Part shown: positions 17,290 to 24,522 of the stretch, in pieces | How the letters are laid out: every line of letters starts with the position of its first letter | Numbering within the stretch: the stretch's first letter is position 1 | Source of the DNA: Streptomyces ortus | GTDB taxonomy: Bacteria; Actinomycetota; Actinomycetes; Streptomycetales; Streptomycetaceae | Reading direction: 5' to 3' | Assembly: GCF_026341275.1 (NCBI RefSeq) | Contig: NZ_JAIFZO010000002.1 | Location: 6,850,118 to 6,914,117, forward strand | Length of the DNA: 64,000 nt | Position numbers and translations under genes: made by a program | Notes under the pieces: model-generated | The model's input: the letters and a program-made list of their open reading frames with translations, nothing else | Told to the model about the DNA's origin: nothing | The model's database searches: none

Positions 17290-18282
17290 ATGGACCGCTC
17301 CGCCCGCGCCTTCTGGCTCAGCTCTCCCGGCCGTGGCGAACTCCGGGACACCCACCTGCCGGAACCCGCCGAGGGGGAGGTCGTGGTCCGCACGCTCTTC
17401 TCCGGTGTGAGCCGCGGCACGGAGACGCTCGTCTTCCGCGGAGGGGTCCCGGAGAGCCAGTACACCGCCATGCGGGCGCCCTTCCAGGAGGGCGACTTCC
17501 CCGGACCCGTCAAGTACGGCTACCTGAACGTCGGAACGGTGGAGGAGGGTCCCGCCGAACTCCTCGGACGGACCGTCTTCTGTCTCTATCCGCACCAGAG
17601 CCGCTACGTCGTCCCCGCGAGCGCCGTCACCCCCGTGCCCGAGAACGTGCCCGCCTCGCGTGCCGTGCTGGCCGGCACGGTGGAGACCGCCGTCAACGCC
17701 CTCTGGGACGCGGCCCCCCTGATCGGCGACCGGATCTCCGTCGTCGGGGCGGGCATGGTCGGCGCGAGCGTCGCCGCGCTGCTGGCCCGGTACCCCGCCG
17801 CCCGCGTCCAGCTGGTCGACGCCGACCCGGCGCGCGAGGAGATCGCACGGGCCCTGGGCATCGACTTCGCGCTCCCGCAGGACGCCGCCGGGGACCGCGA
17901 CCTGGTCGTCCACGCGAGCGCCACCGAGGCCGGGCTCTCCCGCGCGCTCGAACTCCTCGCCCCTGAAGGGACGGTCCTCGAACTGAGCTGGTACGGCGAC
18001 CGGAAGGTCACCCTGCCGCTCGGTGAGGCGTTCCACTCCCGCCGCCTCACCGTCCGCAGCAGCCAGGTCGGCTCCGTCTCGCCCGCCAGGAGTTCCCGCC
18101 GCACCTACGCCGACCGGCTCGCCCTCGCCCTGGAACTCCTCGCCGACCCCGCCTTCGACGCCCTGATCACGGGCGAGTGCGCCTTCGAGGACCTGCCCGG
18201 GGCGATGGCCGGGCTCACCACCGGCGAGACGACCGCGATGTGCCACCTGGTGCGCTACGACGCCGACCCGAGGAAGCCGTAG
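17290..18282 (+). CDS. zinc-type alcohol dehydrogenase-like oxidoreductase
   Basis: A 330-residue medium-chain dehydrogenase starting MDRSARAFWLSSPGRGEL, with AGGAGG 7 bases upstream. A GroES-like N-terminal half (VVVRTLFSGVSRGTETLVFRGGVP, GYLNVGTVEEG) is followed by a Rossmann segment ISVVGAGMVGASVAALLARYP and the cofactor Asp in VQLVDADPARE. The usual catalytic zinc Cys and GHE motif are not obvious (SGVSRGTE replaces the Cys segment), as in bacteriochlorophyllide-dehydrogenase-like members. It heads the plus-strand cluster and probably oxidises or reduces an intermediate; the substrate is unknown. Confidence 0.88.
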   Translation: MDRSARAFWLSSPGRGELRDTHLPEPAEGEVVVRTLFSGVSRGTETLVFRGGVPESQYTAMRAPFQEGDFPGPVKYGYLNVGTVEEGPAELLGRTVFCLYPHQSRYVVPASAVTPVPENVPASRAVLAGTVETAVNALWDAAPLIGDRISVVGAGMVGASVAALLARYPAARVQLVDADPAREEIARALGIDFALPQDAAGDRDLVVHASATEAGLSRALELLAPEGTVLELSWYGDRKVTLPLGEAFHSRRLTVRSSQVGSVSPARSSRRTYADRLALALELLADPAFDALITGECAFEDLPGAMAGLTTGETTAMCHLVRYDADPRKP

Positions 18283-18589
18283 ACCCGAGGACGACGCGGA
18301 CCCGAGGTCGACGCGGACCCGAGTACGACCTCGTCCTGAGCCGGAACCACTGTCACACTCCGCCCGTAGCTGTCCCATTCCGCCCGTAAGCGGTCACGTC
18401 CGCACACCGAGTAGCCAAAACCCAACGCCGGTAATCAAGTTCGCACCACACGTCCCGCTGGCACCCCTGTCCCGGTGAACGTGTCCGAAACTCCGACCCG
18501 AACCCTGTGAACACGGAGAACGGACCGGCCGTACTACACGGCACGCCCCGGCAGAGGGGTCAGACGCACCGCACCTGGAGGGTCGTCCG
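18283..18589. other. intergenic leader with 17-bp tandem repeats
   Basis: About 300 bases without a gene. It opens with 17-base direct repeats (CCCGAGGACGACGCGGA at 18284, CCCGAGGTCGACGCGGA at 18301, a decayed third copy at 18318). Further on, TCCGCCCGTA is repeated in ACTCCGCCCGTAGCTGTCCC and ATTCCGCCCGTAAGC (about 18357-18392), possibly protein-binding half sites. A lower-GC patch near 18412-18440 may hold the promoter for the downstream operon, but I cannot assign hexamers. Confidence 0.5.
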
Positions 18590-18988
18590 TTGTTCAGCAT
18601 CACCGTCCGCGATCACCTGATGATCGCCCACAGCTTCCGTGGCGAGGTCTTCGGACCCGCGCAGCGACTGCACGGAGCGACGTTCCTCGTGGACGCCACG
18701 TTCCGCCGCGCCGAGCTGGACGACGACAACATCGTCGTCGACATCGGACTGGCCACCAGGGAACTGGGGGAGGTGGTGGCCGAGATGAACTACCGGAACC
18801 TCGACAACGAGCCGGTCTTCGCCGACACCAACACCTCCACGGAGTTCCTGGCGAAGGTCGTCGCCGACCGCCTCGCCGAGCGAGTGGAAAAGGGAGCACT
18901 GGGCGAAGGGGCCCGCGGGCTGGCCGGCATCACGGTCACCCTGCACGAGTCGCACATCGCCTGGGCGAGTTACGAGCGTGCCCTGTGA
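18590..18988 (+). CDS. 6-pyruvoyl-tetrahydropterin synthase (PTPS/QueD)-like protein with altered active site
   Basis: A 132-residue protein starting at TTG 18590 (MFSITVRDHLMIAHSFRG), with GGAGGG 8-9 bases upstream. The fold markers are present: zinc His14 (IAHSF), the second His in QRLHGATF (His28), the NYRNLDN loop and C-terminal HES (His119-Glu120). Against canonical PTPS/QueD (C-x3-HGH, LDH), the catalytic Cys is missing, the third zinc ligand is Ala30 (HGA rather than HGH), and the Asp-His pair is Asn67-Tyr68. Either the chemistry differs or it only binds a pterin-like ligand. The next gene overlaps its stop by four bases. Confidence 0.85.
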   Translation: MFSITVRDHLMIAHSFRGEVFGPAQRLHGATFLVDATFRRAELDDDNIVVDIGLATRELGEVVAEMNYRNLDNEPVFADTNTSTEFLAKVVADRLAERVEKGALGEGARGLAGITVTLHESHIAWASYERAL

Positions 18989-20112
18989 GCTCCTACGCCG
19001 ACATCATCCCCATGTCCCTGCGCGCCATGCACTTCGTGATGCCCGGCGGAGTCAACGACACGACCATGCCGAGCGGCGGCAACGTCTACGACGCCCGCGT
19101 CAGCCTCGACCTGCCCGGCTTCGGCTGGCAGGTGCACAAGCACGCGGTCGACGGTAGCTGGCCCCGGCCCGAGGCGGCGGCCCGCGACGAACTGGCCCGC
19201 ACCCTCGCGGAGCTGGCCGACGGCACGGTCGTCCTGCTCGACGGGATCGTCGCCTGCGGGGTCCCCGAGGTCATCGTCCCGGAGGCCGAACGGCTGCGGC
19301 TGGTCGTCCTCGTGCATCTGCCGCTCGGCGACGAGACCGGGCTCACGCCCGAGGTCGCCGCGGACCTCGACGCCCGGGAACGCCACACCCTGCGTGCCGT
19401 GCCGGCCGTCGTGGCCACCAGCGAGTGGGCGGCCCGCAGACTCGTCGCCCACCACGGCCTCGCGCCGGACCGCGTCCATGTCGCCACCCCGGGCGCCGAC
19501 ATCGCGCCCCTCGCCCCCGGCACCGACGGCGTCTCCCGACTGCTGTGCGTCGCCTCGGTCACCCCGCGCAAGGGGCAGCACCGGCTCATCGAGGCCCTCG
19601 CCACCGTCACCGACCTGCCCTGGACCTGCGCCCTCGTCGGCGGCCTCGACCACGACCCCGAGTACGTGGACCTGCTGCGGGCCCAGATCGACCAGCACGG
19701 CCTCGGCGACCGGCTGGAGCTGGCCGGACCCAGGTCAGGTGCCGCACTCGACGCCAGCTACGCCTCCGCCGACCTGATGGTCCTCACCTCCTACGCCGAG
19801 ACCTACGGCATGGCCGTCACCGAGGCGCTGGCCCGCGGAATCCCCGTACTGGCCACGGACGTCGGCGGTCTCCCCGAGGCGGTCGGACGCGCCCCCGACG
19901 GCGGGGTGCCCGGTCTGCTCGTCCCGCCGGAGAACCCCGCGGCCCTGGCCGCGGAGCTGCGCGGCTGGTTCGGTGAGGCAGACGTACGCCGGCGCCTCAA
20001 GGCCGCCGCGCGGGCCCGCCGGGCGTCGCTGGGCGGCTGGGCCGCCACGGCCCGGAGTCTGTCGGGTGTCATGGGGCGATTGAAGAGCGAGGCAAGGAGG
20101 GGGGCGGCATGA
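18985..20112 (+). CDS. glycosyltransferase, GT-B fold, family 4-like
   Basis: A 375-residue protein beginning at GTG 18985 in a GTGA overlap with the PTPS-like gene; ATG 19012 (MSLRAMHFVMPGG) is a possible internal start. The C-terminal half has family 4 features: LLCVASVTPRKGQHRLIEAL, CALVGGLDHDPEY and ETYGMAVTEALARGIPVLATDVGGLPE (EX7E motif), about residues 185-300. It should transfer a sugar from an activated donor to a product of the surrounding genes. The stop overlaps the methyltransferase start by four bases. Confidence 0.92.
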   Translation: MSSYADIIPMSLRAMHFVMPGGVNDTTMPSGGNVYDARVSLDLPGFGWQVHKHAVDGSWPRPEAAARDELARTLAELADGTVVLLDGIVACGVPEVIVPEAERLRLVVLVHLPLGDETGLTPEVAADLDARERHTLRAVPAVVATSEWAARRLVAHHGLAPDRVHVATPGADIAPLAPGTDGVSRLLCVASVTPRKGQHRLIEALATVTDLPWTCALVGGLDHDPEYVDLLRAQIDQHGLGDRLELAGPRSGAALDASYASADLMVLTSYAETYGMAVTEALARGIPVLATDVGGLPEAVGRAPDGGVPGLLVPPENPAALAAELRGWFGEADVRRRLKAAARARRASLGGWAATARSLSGVMGRLKSEARRGAA

Positions 20113-21131
20113 GCGGCACAAGCACGAGTACCGATACCGGTACGAACACGAGCACCGGTACGAACACGAGCACCGGTACGAGCACGAGTACGGGCGTCGG
20201 TACGAGCACGGCGTCGGTGGAGGGCCCGGGGACGGGGGAGCGCGCACGGGACACAGGAACGATTCGGCTGGGCGACCGCACCCGCGGCGAGGCCGTCGAC
20301 GACACCACCCGCTACGCCCCCGAGTGGCTCCAGCTGCGGGAGGCCGCCGACGCCTCTGCCCGGGCGTCCGAGCTGCTCGATCCGCTGCGGATCAGGCTCG
20401 CCAACCTGCCGGGACGGCCGGGCGGGTTCGTCATCCACGACCTCGGCTGCGGCACCGGATCCATGGGACGCTGGCTCGCGCCCCGGCTCGACGGACCCCA
20501 GCACTGGGTGCTGCACGACCGGGACCCCTACCTGCTGCACTTCGCGGCCGTCGGCTCGCCCCGGTCGGCCGCCGACGGCAGCCGGGTGACGGTGGAGACC
20601 CAGCGCGGCGACGTCGGCCGGCTGACCGCCGACGCCCTGGCCGGAGCCTCCCTGGTGACGGCCTCCGCACTCCTCGACGTCCTCACCGCCGACGAGATCG
20701 ACGCCCTGGCCGCGGCCTGCGCCGGAGCCAACTGCCCCGCCCTGCTCACCCTCTCGGTGGCGGGCCGGGTCGAACTCACCCCGGCCGACCCGCTGGACGC
20801 CGAGATCGCCGAGGCGTTCAACGACCACCAGCGGCGCGGGGGCCTGCTCGGCCCCGAGGCCGTCAGCGCGGCCTGCGACGCCTTCTCCGGGCACGGCGCG
20901 ACGGTACGGGTTCACCCCAGCGCCTGGCACCTCGGCCGCGACGAGTCCGCGCTGACGGCGGAGTGGCTGCGCGGCTGGGTCGGCGCGGCCGTCGAGCAGC
21001 GGCCCGAACTGGCCGCACGGGCAGAGACGTATCTGCGTGAGCGTCTCGCGGCCTGCGCGGCGGGGGAGCTGACCGTGGTGGTCCACCACAGCGATCTGCT
21101 CGCGCTGGCCCGGCCGGCCGGGAGCGTGTGA
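20109..21131 (+). CDS. class I SAM-dependent methyltransferase with Thr/Ser-repeat N-terminus
   Basis: A 340-residue protein with SAM-binding motif I VIHDLGCGTGSMGRWLAPRL (about residues 113-132) and acidic loop VLHDRDPYLL. The first 40 residues are a low-complexity tract of Thr, Ser and Gly (TGTNTSTGTNTSTGTSTST) encoded by 18-base tandem repeats at about 20120-20215. The tract is absent from the methyltransferase fold itself and probably varies in length between strains. The substrate is unknown; its position between a glycosyltransferase and a membrane protein suggests modification of the same product. Confidence 0.9.
   Translation: MSGTSTSTDTGTNTSTGTNTSTGTSTSTGVGTSTASVEGPGTGERARDTGTIRLGDRTRGEAVDDTTRYAPEWLQLREAADASARASELLDPLRIRLANLPGRPGGFVIHDLGCGTGSMGRWLAPRLDGPQHWVLHDRDPYLLHFAAVGSPRSAADGSRVTVETQRGDVGRLTADALAGASLVTASALLDVLTADEIDALAAACAGANCPALLTLSVAGRVELTPADPLDAEIAEAFNDHQRRGGLLGPEAVSAACDAFSGHGATVRVHPSAWHLGRDESALTAEWLRGWVGAAVEQRPELAARAETYLRERLAACAAGELTVVVHHSDLLALARPAGSV
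20139..20192. repeat. 18-bp in-frame tandem repeats
   Basis: GGTACGAACACGAGCACC occurs twice in a row (20139-20156, 20157-20174) with a third, diverged copy at 20175-20192. Six-base sub-repeats extend the tract on both sides. Because 18 is divisible by 3, copy-number change would alter only the length of the Thr/Ser/Gly tract of the methyltransferase. Confidence 0.9.
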
Positions 21132-22468
21132 TGGGCGCGGGAACCGTGGCGCGCCAGGAGCGGTCACCGATCGACCTGGACGAGGAGCTGTCGGCGGCGG
21201 TCCGCGCCGGCGGCCCGGACGAGGCGACGGAGCGGATCCATTCCGACGCGGACCCCGGCGCACCCGCGGAGCTTCGGCGCGGCGGCCGGACGCGCGGCGC
21301 CCGCTCCGGTGTCCGGTTCCTGCGCACCCACTTCGGCACGATCGCCGGCGTCGTCATCCTCACGGTGCTGACCTGGCGTCTCGGCACCGGAGTCTTCCTG
21401 GACGGCCTGCGCCGCATCGACGGGGTCACTCTCCTCGCGGCGCTCGGCATCGGCCTGCTCACCACGGTGTTCAGCGCCTGGCGCTGGTGCGTGGTGGCCC
21501 GGGGCCTGCGCCTCGAACTGCCGCTGGGCGCGGCCGTCGCCGACTACTACCGCGCGCTGTTCCTCAACGCCGCGCTGCCCGGCGGCGTCCTCGGGGACGT
21601 GCACCGGGCGGTACGGCACGGGCAGAGCGCCGGGGACGTGGGGCGCGGAGTGCGCGCGGTCGTCCTCGAACGGGTCGCGGGACAGGCCGTCCTGGCCGCG
21701 GTCGGCGTGGCCGTCCTGCTCACCCAGCCCTCGCCTGTCCTGTCGCAGACCCGGCACCTCGTCGCGCTGCTGGCGGTCGTCTCGCTGTGCGGGGTCGTCA
21801 CCGTGGGCGCCGTCCGCGGCAGGGGCCGGGCGCCGCGCACCTCCCGCCGCTACCGGGCCGTACGGAACGCGCTCACCGAGGCCCGCGGGGCGCTGCTGGC
21901 CCGCGGGAGCTGGCCGGGCGTGGTGCTCTCGTCAGCCGTGGTCCTCGCGGGCCACGTCCTGATGTTCCTGCTCGCGGCCCGGGCGGCCGGATCGGCCGCG
22001 TCCGCCGTCGAGTTGGTGCCCCTGGCGCTGCTGGCCCTGATCGCCATGGGACTGCCGCTGAACGTCGGCGGCTGGGGGCCCCGGGAGGGCGTCACCGCCT
22101 GGGCGTTCGGCGCCGCGGGCCTGGGCGCCACCCAGGGCCTGACCGTCGCCGTCGTCTACGGAGTCCTCAGCTTCGCCGCGAGCCTGCCCGGCGTCGCCGT
22201 CCTGGTGGCGCGCTGGTACCTGGGACTGCGCGGCACACGGGAGACGGCCGGCGCGGCGACCGTGGCGGACCCGGACACCGGTCCCGACCCGGACGCTCAG
22301 TGCGGTCCGGCGGAGCTGTCGGGGCCGCTGGGCTCGATGGGTTCGGCGGGGTCGGATGTCAGTAGGGAGAAGTACGCTCCGAAGGAGTCGGCGAGCGAGG
22401 CGAGGAGTCCCTTCCCCTTCTCGGCGGACGCCCTCGAAGGGCGGCCGATGACACCGGACCTGGTATAG
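21131..22468 (+). CDS. lysylphosphatidylglycerol synthase transmembrane (UPF0104/AglD-like) protein
   Basis: A 445-residue membrane protein starting at ATG 21131 directly on the previous stop (GTGTGATGG; GTG 21128 is also possible). An acidic N-terminal segment of about 60 residues precedes eight or so helices. Family motifs include FSAWRWCVVARGLRLELPLG, YYRALFLNAALPGGVLGDVHRA, VVLERVAGQAVL and GLPLNVGGWGPREGVTAWAF. Relatives form the membrane part of MprF, where it flips a lipid, and of glycolipid enzymes. Here it may export or flip the cluster product. The last ~57 residues are encoded antisense to the creatininase gene. Confidence 0.9.
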   Translation: MGAGTVARQERSPIDLDEELSAAVRAGGPDEATERIHSDADPGAPAELRRGGRTRGARSGVRFLRTHFGTIAGVVILTVLTWRLGTGVFLDGLRRIDGVTLLAALGIGLLTTVFSAWRWCVVARGLRLELPLGAAVADYYRALFLNAALPGGVLGDVHRAVRHGQSAGDVGRGVRAVVLERVAGQAVLAAVGVAVLLTQPSPVLSQTRHLVALLAVVSLCGVVTVGAVRGRGRAPRTSRRYRAVRNALTEARGALLARGSWPGVVLSSAVVLAGHVLMFLLAARAAGSAASAVELVPLALLALIAMGLPLNVGGWGPREGVTAWAFGAAGLGATQGLTVAVVYGVLSFAASLPGVAVLVARWYLGLRGTRETAGAATVADPDTGPDPDAQCGPAELSGPLGSMGSAGSDVSREKYAPKESASEARSPFPFSADALEGRPMTPDLV

Positions 22469-23109
22469 GCCGACATACCGAGGGAGAGCAGATGCCGACG
22501 GTCGTCGGCGACGAAGTCGGAGGTCTCGTAACCGGGCCTGAGATATTCCGGAGCGGTGTGCAGCAGAATGGAGGTCTCGATTTCACCCGCATGCATATCG
22601 GTGAGCAGCGAGGTCTCCACCCCGGCCGCCTCTCGCGCCGTTTCCCAGTCCTCGACCGCCGGGAACAGAGCCATTCGAGCACCGGCGGCGGAGGATTCCT
22701 GAACGACATTGCCCAGCACGTAATTGCCGCCATGACCATTGATCAGTACGAGTGTGTCCACGCCCGACCGGCGCAGCGATTCGGCTATGTCCCGCACCAC
22801 CGCATGGAGTGTCACGGAGGAAATGCTCACCGTTCCCGGCCAGGCCGCGTGTTCGTGGGAGCAGGAGATCGTCACCGGAGGAAGGAGATGAACGGGGAAT
22901 GCGGCAGCGACCTCCCGGGCGATCGCACACGCCACGAGCGTGTCGGTCGACAGCGGAAGATACCGGCCGTGCTGCTCGAAGCTGCCGACGGGGAGCACGG
23001 CGACCTGCCGGGCAACGCCGGCACCTCGGGTACGCACATCCTCCGTGGTGTCCGTCGGCAATGGCCCTGACACCGCGAGCCGTATTTCCGAACCGTCCGA
23101 ATTGACCAT
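22297..23109 (-). CDS. creatininase-family amidohydrolase (possible FAPy deformylase)
   Basis: A 270-residue protein starting MVNSDGSEIRLAVSG. The metal-binding motifs of the family are present: VLPVGSFEQHGRYLPLSTDT (Glu, His, Asp; about residues 39-58), INGHGGN and MHAGEIETS, plus the conserved GRPSRASAEKG near the end. Family relatives include creatininase, MftE and archaeal ArfB, which removes formate from the GTP cyclohydrolase product. It is divergent from a GTP cyclohydrolase II gene predicted to yield that formylated product, which makes deformylation the leading hypothesis. Its gene looks lower in GC than its neighbours, and its 3' end overlaps the convergent membrane protein gene by 172 bases. 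Confidence 0.88.
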   Translation of the reverse strand: MVNSDGSEIRLAVSGPLPTDTTEDVRTRGAGVARQVAVLPVGSFEQHGRYLPLSTDTLVACAIAREVAAAFPVHLLPPVTISCSHEHAAWPGTVSISSVTLHAVVRDIAESLRRSGVDTLVLINGHGGNYVLGNVVQESSAAGARMALFPAVEDWETAREAAGVETSLLTDMHAGEIETSILLHTAPEYLRPGYETSDFVADDRRHLLSLGMSAYTRSGVIGRPSRASAEKGKGLLASLADSFGAYFSLLTSDPAEPIEPSGPDSSAGPH

Positions 23110-23148
23110 GTTCTCGCGACCTTTCGTCTCTGCTTAGGAACCAGAATC

Positions 23149-23817
23149 ATGACAGAAATTGATGGCGTACTCGCCGGGGAATCCCAGTCCGCAGGCGTCG
23201 AGCGGGTCGTAAGTTCTCCGCTGCCCACTGTGTACGGCGATTTCGAGGCCGTCGGCTACCTGGACCGTACTCGCGGAGACGAACAAGTGGCCCTGGTTCA
23301 CGGTGACATCAGGGGCGCCCGGGGTGAGGGAATACTCACCCGGCTGCACTCCGAGTGCCTGACCGGTGACGCGTTCGGGTCCCGGCACTGCGAGTGCGGC
23401 CCGCAACTCACCACCGCGCTGCGGGAGATCGCCGAGGAGGGCCGCGGCGTCCTGATCTACCTCCGGGGGCACGAGGGCCGCGGCATCGGTCTGCTGGCCA
23501 AGCTCCAGGCGATGAAGCTCCAGTCGGAGGGCCTGGACACGGTGGAGGCGAACCTCGCGCTCGGCCTGCCCGTGGACGCCCGTGACTACGGCGTGGGCGC
23601 GGACATCCTGCACGACCTCGGCGTCCGCTCGGTCCGGCTGATGTCCAACAACCCGCGCAAGCGTGAGGCGTTGGTCCGCAACGGCATCCGGGTCGACGCG
23701 CAGGTGCCCCTGCTGATCCCGCCCTGCGACGACAACATCACCTACCTGCGCACCAAGCGGGAGCGCCTGGACCACGACCTGCCGCACCTGGACGCGGTGG
23801 TGGGCCACCGGGTCTGA
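23149..23817 (+). CDS. GTP cyclohydrolase II, FAPy-type (Met at the Tyr105 position)
   Basis: A 222-residue protein with the full GTP cyclohydrolase II core: zinc Cys70, Cys81 and Cys83 (HSECLTGDAFGSRHCECG), RGHEGRGIGL, and catalytic Arg145 in PVDARDYG. Aligned by eye to E. coli RibA, Tyr105 (KIRAYALQ) is Met122 here (KLQAMKLQ). In S. coelicolor the paralogue SCO6655 carries the same change and was reported to hydrolyse GTP only to the formamidopyrimidine FAPy. No ribB domain is fused, and no other riboflavin gene is nearby, so it is more likely to serve a dedicated pathway with the divergent creatininase-family gene, whose start is only 39 bases away. Confidence 0.92.
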   Translation: MTEIDGVLAGESQSAGVERVVSSPLPTVYGDFEAVGYLDRTRGDEQVALVHGDIRGARGEGILTRLHSECLTGDAFGSRHCECGPQLTTALREIAEEGRGVLIYLRGHEGRGIGLLAKLQAMKLQSEGLDTVEANLALGLPVDARDYGVGADILHDLGVRSVRLMSNNPRKREALVRNGIRVDAQVPLLIPPCDDNITYLRTKRERLDHDLPHLDAVVGHRV

Positions 23818-23893
23818 CCCGCCGGACGCGGCGACATGGGCGCGGAGTGGGGAAGGGACGGGGAACGACCTCGGACCTCGGAACGCGGCGCCC

Positions 23894-24522
23894 ATGAACG
23901 CCGTACCGGAGCGCTCGGAAGTCGTCGTCATCGGCGGCGGGGTGATCGGCACGAGCATCGCTTGCCACCTGCCACCTGCCACCTGCCACCTGGCGCGGGC
24001 GGCGTACCCGACGTGGTGCTGGTCGAGCGGGGCGAACTCGCCTCCGGGTCCACTGCCCGCGCCGCGGGAGGCGTCCGCGCGCAGTTCTCCGACGAGCTCA
24101 ACATCCGGCTCGGCGCCCGCAGCCTGGAGGCGTTCGCCCGTTTCGGGGAGGAGACGGGCCACGACATCGGGCTGCACCGCGTCGGCTACGTCTTCCTGCT
24201 GTCGAGGCCCCACTGGATCCCGCGTCCGTACGAGTCCATGGAGCGCCGCGCCCCCGCCCTCCTCGACGTACGCAGGACGGGCGGCCGGGCAGGCCTGTAC
24301 GAGATCACCCCGGACCACAACGCACTGATCGGCGAGTCAGAGCAGATCTCCCGCTTCCGCTACGCGACCGGGTTCTCCGGGCACGGTTTCCTCCAGGGAC
24401 CCGCCGTGGGAGAGGTGGTCCGCGACCTGTATCTGGGGCACGATCCGTTCGTCGACATCACCCCGCTGCGTGCCGAACGGTTCGCCGCCGACGCCCCGAG
24501 ACCGGAGGTCAACCTCGTATGA
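23894..24522 (+). pseudogene. FAD-dependent oxidoreductase (DadA/sarcosine oxidase-like), frameshifted and internally shortened
   Basis: The N-terminus reads MNAVPERSEVVVIGGGVIGTSIACHL, a dinucleotide-binding motif, in the frame of ATG 23894. After the repeat at 23963-23990 the family sequence continues one frame over (VPDVVLVERGELASGSTARAAGGVR). Downstream, LHRVGYVFLLSRP joins directly to WIPRPYESMERRAPALLDVRRTGG and the C-terminal GLYEITPDHNALIG and GFSGHGFLQGPAVGEVV. About 150 residues of the middle domain expected in intact members (~380 residues) are missing. Two independent lesions suggest decay. The stop overlaps the next start. Confidence 0.8.
23963..23990. repeat. heptanucleotide tandem repeat (TGCCACC)4 inside the oxidoreductase reading frame
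   Basis: Four perfect copies of TGCCACC occupy 23963-23990. Because 7 is not a multiple of 3, each gain or loss of a copy changes frame. Two or five copies would rejoin the upstream and downstream frames of the FAD oxidoreductase; four copies leave them out of register. Confidence 0.9.

Noticed and set aside
23149..23817. Assigning the GTP cyclohydrolase to riboflavin synthesis (ribA)
   Set aside because: There are no other rib genes or FMN-riboswitch-like leader nearby, and the Tyr-to-Met change points to the FAPy-forming paralogue.
23836..24522. A continuous 228-codon frame starting at 23836 as a real oxidoreductase
   Set aside because: Its first ~50 residues are not family-like; the true N-terminus with the GGGVIGTS motif is in another frame, so a frameshifted pseudogene explains the data better.
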